A stretch of 30,234 nt of DNA from assembly GCA_964242325.1 (NCBI GenBank), contig CAXTCI010000051.1, positions 1 through 30,234 on the forward strand, written 5' to 3'. The DNA is from DASWOJ01 sp964242325 (GTDB lineage Bacteria; Pseudomonadota; Alphaproteobacteria; Acetobacterales; Acetobacteraceae). Positions 7,772 through 15,585 of the stretch are shown here, in pieces. The notes under the pieces were generated by a model. The model did no database searches and was not told the DNA's origin. It worked only from the letters and a program-made list of their open reading frames with translations. Position numbers and translations under genes: made by a program. Each line of letters begins with the position of its first letter. The first letter of the stretch is position 1.

Positions 7772-8293
7772 GCCACCAGGTAAGTGAGGGCGTCTGCTCT
7801 CCACGCCAATCGGTCATGGCCCCACTGGGGTTTACCCTTGCGATACTGCCGGATGGCATATTTTCTGCGTGCCACTAGGGCTGCTTCTGGCCCGCTGGAG
7901 CGATAAAGCTCCGGGGCCTAGACCGTTTCGGAACAAAAAAGGCCGCCCGGGTTCGACCATATCAACATGGTCGGCCGCTATCCCGTCATCCCGCCTGATC
8001 TGATTGCCCGCGGAGAGCTTCGACCGCTCCGCAACCCTGTGACCGTGAGCGAGGAGAACCGAAATGCAGTTTCGGTTCCTTTGCTACGGGGGCCCGAGTT
8101 AGTGGGTTGCCGATCCGCCAGGGCCGGCTCATGCCATCTTCCCTTGGCTCTGACCTTTCATGGCGAGCATCGCAGCGGCATGGCGATCCAGCATCGGCCA
8201 GCACAGTCCTTGCCGTCCTCTACCATCCTGCGCCCGACCCGCAATGCCAGCTCGCAATGACGGATGACCACCCCTTGCAGGGCGCGGCTGCGA
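7772..8293. other. 522-bp gap with no convincing gene
   Basis: This stretch separates tetR from the receiver gene, two convergent genes. It contains copy B of the dispersed palindrome (8055-8098) and a small inverted repeat CGACCAT/ATGGTCG at about 7956-7975. A short minus-strand frame at 7648-7875 has a protein-like look but overlaps tetR and matches no family I know. No tRNA or RNA gene is recognised. Confidence 0.55.
8055..8098 (-). repeat. Dispersed palindromic repeat, copy B
   Basis: The core is a perfect hairpin, GAACCGAAA (8056-8064), loop TGCAG, TTTCGGTTC (8070-8078). TTGCTACGGG follows, the reverse complement of the flank in copy A. It lies in opposite orientation to copy A, so the two copies bracket the monooxygenase/tetR pair. 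Confidence 0.7.
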
Positions 8294-8674
8294 TCAGTCC
8301 ATCCCGATCAGCAGCCCGATGGCCCGCAGCAGCGCCACCGTCTCGAACGGCTTGGTCATGCAGACCGTGGGCGGCGCGAGCGCCCCGGCCCTGAGCAGGT
8401 TGGCAGCCCCTCCAGACACGAACAGGATCGGCAGGTCCGGATGCACTTGCCGCGCGTGCTCGGCCAGCCCGATGCCGTCGATGCGCCCGGGGATCGCGAT
8501 GTCGGTCAGCAGCGCGTCGAACCGGTCGCGGTCGGCGAGCAGGATCGCCGCCTCGTCCCCGGTGCGGGTGGCCGTGACCTCATATCCCGCGCTGCAGAGC
8601 GACTCCGAGATCAGCTCGCGCTGCAGCGGTTCGTCCTCGACGATCAGGATGTGCGACGGGTTCATCGGCGACAC
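8294..8674 (-). CDS. Stand-alone response regulator receiver protein
   Basis: The 126-residue single-domain CheY-like protein is phosphorylated by a histidine kinase. The acidic pocket is seen in ILIVEDEP (about residues 8-15), the phospho-acceptor Asp in LLTDIAIPG, the switch Ser in LFVSGGA and the conserved Lys in MTKPFE. There is no output domain, so it acts by protein contact or in a phosphorelay. The GTG at 8674 is preferred because GGAGG lies six bases upstream. The ATG at 8665 is an alternative, with the same motif 15 bases away. No histidine kinase gene is present in the window. It is divergent from the MBOAT gene. Confidence 0.88.
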   Translation of the reverse strand: MSPMNPSHILIVEDEPLQRELISESLCSAGYEVTATRTGDEAAILLADRDRFDALLTDIAIPGRIDGIGLAEHARQVHPDLPILFVSGGAANLLRAGALAPPTVCMTKPFETVALLRAIGLLIGMD

Positions 8675-8720
8675 GGGACGCCTCCGGGGGTGGCCTGTCA
8701 ACGCTACGGCCTGTAGCTAG

Positions 8721-8765
8721 CATGCCCATGTCCCGGGGCTGCGGCCAAGGACAGTTTTGGGCATG
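8721..8765. promoter_or_regulatory. Inverted repeat just upstream of the MBOAT start
   Basis: CATGCCCA (8721-8728) and TGGGCATG (8758-8765) are perfect inverted arms. TGTCC (8729-8733) and GGACA (8749-8753) extend the stem, with a four-base bulge GTTT on one side. It ends eight bases before the acyltransferase ATG at 8774. It could be an operator or an mRNA hairpin that limits ribosome access; which one cannot be decided from sequence. Confidence 0.5.
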
Positions 8766-8773
8766 GTGCCGGA

Positions 8774-10135
8774 ATGTTGTTCAACACGCAGGGTTTCGTC
8801 CTGGGTTTCCTGCCCGTGGCGCTGGGACTGTTCTATGCCGCGCACAGCCATGCGGCCCGGCAGGCCGTGCTGGTCGGGGCATCGCTGGCGTTCTATGCGT
8901 TCTGGGATGCGCGGTTCGTGCCGGCGCTGGTTGGACTGACACTGGCCAATTGGCTGGTCGTGCGCTGGTGGGCAGCCCGCCGCCGCCGGGCCATCCTGGG
9001 CCTGGGCGTCGCGCTGAACCTCGGGGTCCTGGGGGTATGCAAGTATGCGGACTTCCTCGGCGCCAACCTGGCGGCGGTGCTGGGCATGCCCTTCACCCCA
9101 TTTGGGATCATCCTGCCGCTGGGCGTGTCGTTCTTCACCTTCCAGAAGATCAGCTACCTCCTGGACCTGCGTCGCGGCGACCGGCACGTCTATGGGCTGC
9201 TCGACTTCTTCGCCTTCGTGACCTTCTTCCCGCAGTTGATCGCCGGCCCGCTGGTCCGCCACAACGAGATCATCCCGCAATTCGCCCGCGACCCGCACGG
9301 CCCCGCCATGTGGGAGAACCTGTCGCGCGGCCTGGCCCTGTTCACCATCGGCTTCGCCAAGAAAGCCGCCCTGGCCGACACCTTGGCGCCCCTGCCGGAC
9401 GCGCTGTTCGCGCAGGCCGCGGCAGGGCCGCTCAACCTTGCCGAAGGCTGGGCGGCGGCCGCCGGCTATGCGCTGCAGATCTACTTGGACTTCTCCGGCT
9501 ACTCCGACATGGCCATCGGCTTGGCGCTGATGTTCGGCCTGCGGCTGCCCTTCAACTTCGACGCCCCATATCGCGCCGCCGGCATCCGCGAGTTCTGGCG
9601 CCGCTGGCACATGACCCTGTCCCGGTTCCTCCGCGACTACATCTACATCCCCCTCGGCGGCAGCCGGCGCGGGTCGCAGGCGGGCAACGTGCTGCTGACG
9701 ATGCTGCTCGGAGGGTTGTGGCACGGCGCGGCCTGGACCTTCGTCGCCTGGGGCGGGCTGCACGGCCTGGCGCTGGCGGTGAACGGAGCCTGGGACCGGC
9801 GCGGCCTGCGGCTACCGCCGGGACTGGGATGGGCAGCGACCCTGTTGTTCGTGACCGCGGCGTGGGTGCCGTTCCGGGCGCCGGATTTCACCACCGCCCT
9901 GCACGTGCTTTCCGGGATGGCCGGCCTGCACGGCGTGGGCCGGGTAAAGGTCGAAGCGCCAATCCTGGTATTGGCCGCCGCCGTCGCCGTGATCGGCCCG
10001 ACCAGCCAGACCGTAGCCCTTGGCCAGTGGCGGCCATCGCCCTGGATGGCAGTCCCAGCCGGAGCGGCGCTGGCCGGACTGCTCCTGCTCGCGGGCGGCC
10101 GGCTGCCGAACGAGTTCATCTATTTCCAGTTCTGA
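8774..10135 (+). CDS. MBOAT family O-acyltransferase (AlgI/DltB-like)
   Basis: The 453-residue polytopic inner-membrane protein belongs to the AlgI-type MBOAT family. That family passes acyl (usually acetyl) groups across the membrane to an extracytoplasmic polysaccharide or other acceptor. Family motifs are plain: FLPVALGLFY near the N-terminus, LGVSFFTFQKISYLLD, FFPQLIAGPLVRHNEI, and IYLDFSGYSDMAIGLALMFG. They continue with FNFDAPYRAAGIREFWRRWH and the catalytic-histidine segment GGLWHGAAWTFVAWGGLHG. The length is typical. The next gene encodes an SGNH-like membrane-anchored protein, the usual partner. No polysaccharide synthase is nearby, so the acceptor is unknown. An inverted repeat sits immediately before the start. 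Confidence 0.93.
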   Translation: MLFNTQGFVLGFLPVALGLFYAAHSHAARQAVLVGASLAFYAFWDARFVPALVGLTLANWLVVRWWAARRRRAILGLGVALNLGVLGVCKYADFLGANLAAVLGMPFTPFGIILPLGVSFFTFQKISYLLDLRRGDRHVYGLLDFFAFVTFFPQLIAGPLVRHNEIIPQFARDPHGPAMWENLSRGLALFTIGFAKKAALADTLAPLPDALFAQAAAGPLNLAEGWAAAAGYALQIYLDFSGYSDMAIGLALMFGLRLPFNFDAPYRAAGIREFWRRWHMTLSRFLRDYIYIPLGGSRRGSQAGNVLLTMLLGGLWHGAAWTFVAWGGLHGLALAVNGAWDRRGLRLPPGLGWAATLLFVTAAWVPFRAPDFTTALHVLSGMAGLHGVGRVKVEAPILVLAAAVAVIGPTSQTVALGQWRPSPWMAVPAGAALAGLLLLAGGRLPNEFIYFQF

Positions 10136-10196
10136 CCCTTCCCCAGGTTCTGGTCCCTCCCCGAACCCGGACGCCTGGCGCCGCGCCTTCCGCACC

Positions 10197-11186
10197 ATGC
10201 TGCTGACGGCATTGGGCCTGATCGCGGTGCTATGGAGCTTCGTCGTGCTGGTGGACCCCTGGGACACCCTGCCGCTGTCACCGCCGGCGCCGCGGGTGCC
10301 GATCAGCACCAATGCCCGCTTCTCCTTCCCGGCGCTGGCGCGCAGTCCCCACTTCGATTCGGCAGTATTCGGCACCTCCACCTCCCGCCTGCTGCAGCCG
10401 GCGCAGCTCGACCCCGGATTCGGCGCCCACTTCGTCAACCTGTCCATGAACAGCGCCACCGCCTGGGAGCAGACCCGGATGCTGCAGGTGTTCCTGCGCG
10501 CCCACCCGGTGCCGCGCGCCATCATCGTCGGGCTGGACACCGAATGGTGCCAACCCGCCATCATCCGCACCACCGGCCGCCCGTTCCCGGAGTGGATGTA
10601 TGGGCCCAGCCGATGGCCCGCCTACCGCCACATGCTGACGCCCTACGCCGTGCAGGAGGCAGCGAACCAGTTCGCCGTCCTGATGGGCTGGCATCGCCGA
10701 CGCTATGGCCTGGACGGCTACACCAGGTTCGTGCCGGACGACGCCGCCTACGACCCCGCCCGCGTGGACGCCGCCTTCGCCCGCTGGCCGCCGGTGGACG
10801 CATCGCCGGCCACCGAGGGCCAGCATTTCGCCTTCCCGGCGCTTGCGATGCTGCACGACGCCCTGGCGCCGCTGCCGCCAGACACCCGTGTGGTGCTGTA
10901 CTTCACCCCCAACCACATCAGCCAGCAGGGCGCGCCCGGCAGCCAGACCGCCGCGTCGTGGGCCGCGTGCAAATATGCCGCGACGAAGCTGGCTGCGGCG
11001 CGCGGAGCATCGGTGCTGGACTTCATGGTGCCAAGCGCGATCACGGCGGACCGGTCGAACTACTGGGACCCGCTGCACTACCGCGCATCCGTCGCCGCAA
11101 GCCTCGCCGCCGCCCTAGCCCGCGGCACCGACCGGGACGCGGAGGTGCTTGCCTCTCCATCCCTCTCCGGAAAGGCGCCGGAGTGA
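10197..11186 (+). CDS. Membrane-anchored SGNH-hydrolase-like protein, probable MBOAT partner
   Basis: The 329-residue product starts with one transmembrane helix (MLLTALGLIAVLWSFVVLV), so the rest probably faces the periplasm. SGNH-like blocks can be read: SAVFGTSTSRL in the place of the nucleophile block, NLSMNSATAWE after it, and YWDPLHYR near the C-terminus with the Asp-x-x-His pair. Such proteins (AlgJ/AlgX/PatB-like in role) take the acyl group from the MBOAT channel and place it on the glycan. The gene begins 61 bases after the MBOAT stop and is surely cotranscribed. The frame is open further upstream but offers no standard start codon before 10197 outside the MBOAT gene. The last codons run through a REP-like sequence. 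Confidence 0.75.
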   Translation: MLLTALGLIAVLWSFVVLVDPWDTLPLSPPAPRVPISTNARFSFPALARSPHFDSAVFGTSTSRLLQPAQLDPGFGAHFVNLSMNSATAWEQTRMLQVFLRAHPVPRAIIVGLDTEWCQPAIIRTTGRPFPEWMYGPSRWPAYRHMLTPYAVQEAANQFAVLMGWHRRRYGLDGYTRFVPDDAAYDPARVDAAFARWPPVDASPATEGQHFAFPALAMLHDALAPLPPDTRVVLYFTPNHISQQGAPGSQTAASWAACKYAATKLAAARGASVLDFMVPSAITADRSNYWDPLHYRASVAASLAAALARGTDRDAEVLASPSLSGKAPE

Positions 11187-11188
11187 GC
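11151..11188 (+). repeat. Solitary REP-like element overlapping a stop codon
   Basis: This stretch resembles one arm of the REP-like pairs at 18232 and 21056. The order TCCCTCTCCGG, AAAGG, GCCGGAGTGAG parallels TCCCTCCGGG, AAAGG, GCCGGGGTGAG. It encodes the last residues of the SGNH-like protein (LSGKAPE) and its TGA at 11184-11186, which suggests the element inserted at the gene end. The similarity is imperfect. Confidence 0.45.
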
Positions 11189-11220
11189 GGGCCTTGGGAC
11201 CGCCCTCATCTCGGTCCCCG

Positions 11221-11268
11221 CGCAAACGGCCAGTTCTCTCGCAAACAGCCTGTCCTCTCGCAAACGAG
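11221..11268. repeat. 19-bp tandem repeat upstream of the YgjP-like gene
   Basis: CGCAAAC recurs at 11221, 11240 and 11259, exactly 19 bases apart. The intervening sequence is related (about CGCAAACRGCCWGTYCTCT) and the third unit is partial. It lies in the 130-bp gap before the zinc-peptidase gene. Confidence 0.75.
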
Positions 11269-11316
11269 TAGGGAGAAAGCATTGCCGAGCCTGCACCCGT
11301 CGCCCATCCTGCCACC

Positions 11317-12030
11317 ATGCAGGTCTCCAGCCCTGAAACTCCCGGCCTTGAAACCATCGCCCTCCCCGGCGGCCCCACCCCGGTCCAATGGCGCCGCAGC
11401 CCGCGTGCCCGCAAGGTCAGCCTGCGCATAGACCCGCGCTCCGGCGCCGTCGTCATCACCCTGCCGCCCCGCGCCACAGCCGCCGCAGGCAGGGCGCTGC
11501 TGCTGGACAACGCGGGATGGGTCGCCGACCGGCTGGCCCGCCTGCCCCAGCCCATCCTGCTGCAGGACGGCGCCACCGTTCCCATCCACGGCGCCCCGCA
11601 CAGCATCCGCCACGCCCCCGGAGCAGTCGGCGCCTGGCTGGACGGCGGCACCCTGCACGTCGCCGGGGCGCCCGAGTTCCTGGCCCGCCGCGCCGCAGAC
11701 TTCCTGCGCGCCGAGGCCCGGCGCCGCCTCGCCGCCCAGGCCCTCGCCAAGGCGGAGCCGGCCGGCCTCCGTCCCCGGCGCGTCGTCGTCAAGGACACCC
11801 GCACCCGTTGGGGAAGCTGCACCGCCGACGGCACGCTGATGTTCAACTGGCGCCTGGTGATGGCGCCCCCCGACGTGCAGGACTACGTGGCGGCGCACGA
11901 GGTCGCCCACCTCCGGCACATGGACCACAGCCGGGCGTTCTGGACGCTGGTCGGGCAACTGACGCCGCACCGCCGCGCCGCGACGCGATGGCTGGACGCC
12001 GAGGGCATCGGCCTGATGCGCGTCGGGTGA
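11317..12030 (+). CDS. YgjP-like (DUF45/M48-related) zinc metallopeptidase
   Basis: The 237-residue cytoplasmic protein has the layout of the YgjP/DUF45 family. An N-terminal beta-rich part (RRSPRARKVSLRIDP) is followed by the family signature TRWGSCTADGTLMFNWRLV (about residues 166-184). Next is the zinc-binding HEVAHLRHMDHS (about 195-206), with two His and the catalytic Glu; the third ligand is probably in the HMDHS segment. The family is widespread in bacteria, and its physiological substrate is uncertain. It begins 130 bases after the SGNH-like gene and may be separately expressed. Length and motifs are intact. Confidence 0.88.
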   Translation: MQVSSPETPGLETIALPGGPTPVQWRRSPRARKVSLRIDPRSGAVVITLPPRATAAAGRALLLDNAGWVADRLARLPQPILLQDGATVPIHGAPHSIRHAPGAVGAWLDGGTLHVAGAPEFLARRAADFLRAEARRRLAAQALAKAEPAGLRPRRVVVKDTRTRWGSCTADGTLMFNWRLVMAPPDVQDYVAAHEVAHLRHMDHSRAFWTLVGQLTPHRRAATRWLDAEGIGLMRVG

Positions 12031-12202
12031 TCCCGCACGGCGCCACTGCGCCCGGGTCCAACCATCGCGTGCCACCGCCCTTGGCAGAGGCGCCGCGACC
12101 CGGTCCGCCAACTGCCCCGCCCCGCCACGTCCTGGACTGCCGCGCCGCAGCGGCGGCTCACGACGTTTCTCCAAGCAAAAAGGCGCCTGACCCCTGGCTG
12201 AC

Positions 12203-13432
12203 GTGACGCCCGCCGCGCCGCCGACCCTGCGCAACCTGACGTTCTCTGCCTTTTTGGCCGCGAACGCGCTGGAGCGGCTGGCGTCGTCCGCCCTCAAGGT
12301 GCTGCTGGGATTCCAGGTTTACGAGTTGACCCACAACCCGCTGGACCTGGGCTGGCTGGGCCTGGCCGAGGCTGCGCCCGGCATCGCCCTGGTGCTGTAT
12401 GGCGGCCACGTCGCCGACCGGCTGCCCCGGCGCAGGATCGTGCTGATCGGAACCACGGCGCTGGCGCTGCTGGCGGCGGCCCTGGCCGCTGCGGCCGGAA
12501 GCGGGCACGCGCTCCCAGTCCTGTTCGCCGCCGCAGTGCTGACCGGCGCCATCGGCGCCTTCGCCGACCCGGCGCTGTCCGGCCTGGAGGCGCATGTCGT
12601 GCCCGTGGCCGGGCTGCTGCGCGGCCTGGCCGTGCTGGCCACCACCGGACGGACCGCAACCATGCTCGGCCCGGCCCTGGGCGGCCTGGCCTGGGCGGCC
12701 CTGGGACCATCCAGCACCTACGCCGGGCTGGCCGTGCTGTTCGTGGCCTCCGTCGCCGTCATGGCGGCGGGAGTGCCGGAAGCGCCGGTGCCGGAATCGT
12801 CGGAGGAAGGCGCCGGAGTGTGGCGGTCCATCCGCGAGGGCGTGGCCTTCGTGTTCCGCAGCGAGGTCCTGCTCGGCAGCATGGCGCTGGACCTGTTCGC
12901 GGTGTTCTTCGGCGGCGCGACGGCGCTGCTACCGGTATTCGCGACGGACATCCTGGGCGCCGGTCCCGCCGGGTTCGGGCTGCTTCGCTCCGCCAGCGCG
13001 GCGGGGTCGCTGGCGGCGGCGGCCTTCGCCACGCGGCTGGTGCCGCCCCGCCGGGCCGGGGTGGTGCTGCATGGCGTGATCGCCGGGTTCGGCGTGGCGA
13101 TGGTGCTGTTCGGCCTGTCGCGCTCCCTCCCGTTGTCCGTGGCGGCGCTGTTCGTGGCCGGCCTGTGCGACGGGGTGAGCGTGGTAATCCGCCGCGCCAT
13201 CCTGCGCCTCGCGTCGCCGGAAGCCATGCGGGGCCGGATCGCCGCGGTCCGCCTGGTGTTCCTGTCCTCGTCGAACGAACTCGGCGCGTTTGAGAGCGGC
13301 GTGGCAGCCAGCCTGCTGGGCGCGCCCGCGGCGGTGTGGGCCGGCGGGCTGGTGACGCTGGGAGTGGTAGTGGTGACAGCGCTGCGGGCGCCGGGCCTGC
13401 GGCGGTTGGATTTGGAGGTGCTGGGCCGCTGA
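12203..13432 (+). CDS. MFS transporter (EntS-like exporter family)
   Basis: The 409-residue protein has about twelve hydrophobic segments in two halves of six, separated by a hydrophilic linker around residues 195-215 (PEAPVPESSEEGAGVWRSI). The MFS motif A equivalent between helices 2 and 3 reads GGHVADRLPRRRIVL. It resembles the MFS_3/enterobactin-exporter branch, which pumps small molecules out of the cytoplasm; the substrate is unknown. The start is a GTG at 12203 with no strong ribosome site. N-terminal residues TPAAPPTLRNLTFSAFLAANALERLAS lead straight into helix 1, so the start fits. A 172-bp gap upstream separates it from the YgjP-like gene. It converges on the penicillin-binding protein gene. 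Confidence 0.88.
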   Translation: MTPAAPPTLRNLTFSAFLAANALERLASSALKVLLGFQVYELTHNPLDLGWLGLAEAAPGIALVLYGGHVADRLPRRRIVLIGTTALALLAAALAAAAGSGHALPVLFAAAVLTGAIGAFADPALSGLEAHVVPVAGLLRGLAVLATTGRTATMLGPALGGLAWAALGPSSTYAGLAVLFVASVAVMAAGVPEAPVPESSEEGAGVWRSIREGVAFVFRSEVLLGSMALDLFAVFFGGATALLPVFATDILGAGPAGFGLLRSASAAGSLAAAAFATRLVPPRRAGVVLHGVIAGFGVAMVLFGLSRSLPLSVAALFVAGLCDGVSVVIRRAILRLASPEAMRGRIAAVRLVFLSSSNELGAFESGVAASLLGAPAAVWAGGLVTLGVVVVTALRAPGLRRLDLEVLGR

Positions 13433-13465
13433 CGACCTCCGCTCACGCGCTTTCTGCTCGCGCCC

Positions 13466-13495
13466 CCCTGCTCATGTGCCCCCTGCTCATGTGCC
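13466..13495. repeat. 15-bp exact tandem duplication
   Basis: CCCTGCTCATGTGCC occurs twice without mismatch (13466-13480 and 13481-13495). A looser copy (TTTCTGCTCGCGCCC) lies at 13451-13465. It lies in the gap between convergent genes, and one copy covers the stop codon of the receiver-domain remnant. Confidence 0.85.
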
Positions 13496-13596
13496 GGAGC
13501 GGCGCGCCACCTGCAGGCGTTCGGCAAGCTCGTCTCGCCGGTAGGGTTTCGGCAGGGTTGGCAGGTCGGTCGGAACCTTGTGATCCCTGGCCAGGC
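13487..13596 (-). pseudogene. Remnant of a receiver-domain (hybrid kinase/response regulator) C-terminus
   Basis: Read leftward, this non-coding gap encodes VPTDLPTLPKPYRRDELAERL and then a short tail to a TGA (complement at 13487-13489). The pattern LPKPYRRDEL is the beta-5/alpha-5 end of a response-regulator receiver domain, with the conserved Lys-Pro. The frame is blocked upstream by a TAG after about 36 codons, and no kinase or receiver start precedes it, so it is a decayed fragment. Identification rests on this one conserved segment. Confidence 0.5.
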
Positions 13597-13695
13597 GCTA
13601 AGCGCGCAGATGTCCTAGCAACTGGCATAGTCTTGAGTTTGGTAGGGACCAGAGTGTCAAAGCCTGCGCCGCCACGCCCCTCATAGCAACAAACC

Positions 13696-15585
13696 TCACC
13701 GAACCTCCCCAGCCACCTCCCGGAACAACCGCGCCGGCAGCGAACTCCCGGTAACCCCCTTCATCGCGTGCCCATCATCATTCCCCATCCAAACGGCAAT
13801 CACCGTCCCACCCCCAATACCCGGAGCTCCCACCGCCCCAACAAACCAGGCATCCCGGTAATCCTGCGTCGTCCCCGTCTTCCCCGCCACGAACCGCCCC
13901 GGCACCGCCGCCGCCTTGCCGCTTCCCCGAGACACCACCGCGCCCATCATCCGCACCAGGTCCGCCGCCAGCCCGGCATCCACCAGCCGCTCCGCCGCCG
14001 GATGCGGCATCGGCACCGCCTTGCGGTCGGCCTCCGCCGACTCGATCCCATGCGGAGTCACCGCCATCCCCCCGTTGAACAGCACCGCATAGGCCGCCGC
14101 CATCTCCGTCACCCCGACCTCCCCGGTCCCTAGGGCCAGCGATAGATCCGTCGGCAGCACATCCGTCACCCCCAACCGTCGAGCCACCCCCGCCACCACC
14201 CGAGGCCCACCCGCCCGCTGCATCAGCCGCACCGAAGCCGTGTTGACGGAATACGCCAGCGCATCCTCCAGCGTGATCTCACCCCGATACGTCCCCTCGA
14301 AGTTGCCCGGCGACCACCCGCCGATCCGCAGCGGAGCATCCAGCACCGTATCATCCGGCCGCAGCCCGCTCTCCAGCGCCGCCAGCCAGACGAAGGCCTT
14401 GAACGCCGACCCCGGCTGCCGCCGCGCCGCAATGGCGCGGTTATACGGACTGGTGTGCCAATCCCGCCCCCCGGCCATAGCCCGCACGGCGCCGGTCGCC
14501 GCATCCATCACCACGACCGCCCCCTGCCCCACTCCCAAAGCCGCCCCCGGCCCATCCAGGATCGCCGCCAGCCGGGCCTCCACCACCCACTGCAGCCGGC
14601 TATCCAGCGTCGTGTGCAGCACGGCGTCCGCCCCAGGCGGAACCACCGCAGCCGACCCCTCGGCCGCCCAGTCCGCGAACCACCCCGCCGTCGCCGGCCG
14701 CGGCGGGAACGAGATGGCGGCCCCGGCCGTCTCGGCCTCCGTTGCCGTGATGACCCCGGTATCCGCCATCGCCGCCAGCACCTCCCGCCCGCGCGCCGCC
14801 GCGGCAGTCGGGTCGGCCCGAGGATTGATCCGGCTAGGCGCCCGCGGCACCCCGGCCAGCACTGCGGACTGCCAAAGGTTCAGCCGCCGCGCCGACACCC
14901 CGAAATACTGTCGCGCCGCCGCATCCATTCCCCACGCCCCGCTGCCGAGGTAAACCCGGTTCAGCCAGATCTCCAGGATTTCTGTTTTCGTGAAGCTATG
15001 CTCCAGCCACAAGGTCAGCATCAGCTCCTGCACCTTGCGGCGGAAGGTGCGGGCATTGGTCAGGAACAGGTTCTTCGCCACCTGCTGCGTGATGGTGGAC
15101 CCACCCTGCGAGACCTTGCGGTATCGCAGGTCGGTATAGATGGCGCGGGCAATGCCGATCGGGTCCACGCCGAAATGATGGTAGAACCGCCGGTCCTCCA
15201 CCGCCACCGCCGCCTCCGGCAGCCATTTCGGCATGTCGCGCAGCCGCAGTGAATCCCCCACCACATCGCCAAACGTGGCAAAGCTGCGCCCGCTCCGATC
15301 CTGCAGCGTCAACCCCGGCCGGCGCGCGGCATCCAGCGCCGTCTCCGGCCGCGGCAAGTCGCGCGCAAACCAGAACAGCACCAGCGCCCCGGCTAGCGCC
15401 CCCCAAATCCAGGCGATCACCAGCCATCGGAACACCCGCCACGCCCACCGCCGCAGCCGGCCGGGCTCCGTGGGCCTAGCAGCCCTGGGCTTTTCCCCGC
15501 CGGACTGCCGCGCACCCGGCGCGGGACGCCCGGTAAATCGCCCAGTAAACCGCCCAGTCGGGGCAGCGGATGGCACGCGGGCCAA
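13696..15585 (-). CDS. Class A penicillin-binding protein (PBP1A-type transglycosylase/transpeptidase)
   Basis: The 629-residue bifunctional protein polymerises and cross-links peptidoglycan in the periplasm. A basic N-terminus and one transmembrane helix (about 52-74) are followed by a glycosyltransferase GT51 domain. The catalytic Glu130 lies in AVEDRRFYHHFGVD, and QGGSTITQQVAKNLFL is at 160-175. The transpeptidase domain has the three active-site motifs: SAFK at 393-396, SVN at 446-448 and KTG at 569-571. The frame begins at a TTG (15585), with a GTG nine bases later as an alternative; neither has a clear ribosome site. The N-terminal GRFTGRFTGR comes from a 12-bp tandem repeat. It is at the short end for class A enzymes. 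Confidence 0.93.
   Translation of the reverse strand: MARVPSAAPTGRFTGRFTGRPAPGARQSGGEKPRAARPTEPGRLRRWAWRVFRWLVIAWIWGALAGALVLFWFARDLPRPETALDAARRPGLTLQDRSGRSFATFGDVVGDSLRLRDMPKWLPEAAVAVEDRRFYHHFGVDPIGIARAIYTDLRYRKVSQGGSTITQQVAKNLFLTNARTFRRKVQELMLTLWLEHSFTKTEILEIWLNRVYLGSGAWGMDAAARQYFGVSARRLNLWQSAVLAGVPRAPSRINPRADPTAAAARGREVLAAMADTGVITATEAETAGAAISFPPRPATAGWFADWAAEGSAAVVPPGADAVLHTTLDSRLQWVVEARLAAILDGPGAALGVGQGAVVVMDAATGAVRAMAGGRDWHTSPYNRAIAARRQPGSAFKAFVWLAALESGLRPDDTVLDAPLRIGGWSPGNFEGTYRGEITLEDALAYSVNTASVRLMQRAGGPRVVAGVARRLGVTDVLPTDLSLALGTGEVGVTEMAAAYAVLFNGGMAVTPHGIESAEADRKAVPMPHPAAERLVDAGLAADLVRMMGAVVSRGSGKAAAVPGRFVAGKTGTTQDYRDAWFVGAVGAPGIGGGTVIAVWMGNDDGHAMKGVTGSSLPARLFREVAGEVR
15527..15562. repeat. 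12-bp tandem repeat in the N-terminal coding region of the PBP
   Basis: Three 12-base units (15527-15538, 15539-15550, 15551-15562) begin CGCCCRGT on the plus strand. They encode the repeated GRFT block in the cytoplasmic tail. The unit keeps the reading frame. Confidence 0.75.

Noticed and set aside
7648..7875. Short minus-strand frame with a protein-like start (MARRKYAIRQYRKGK)
   Set aside because: It overlaps the end of tetR and matches no family I recognise; it could be a remnant, but evidence is too thin to annotate.
8717..9763. A 348-codon minus-strand open frame opposite the MBOAT gene
   Set aside because: Gln/Arg/His-rich antisense product with no motif; the plus strand has clear MBOAT signatures.
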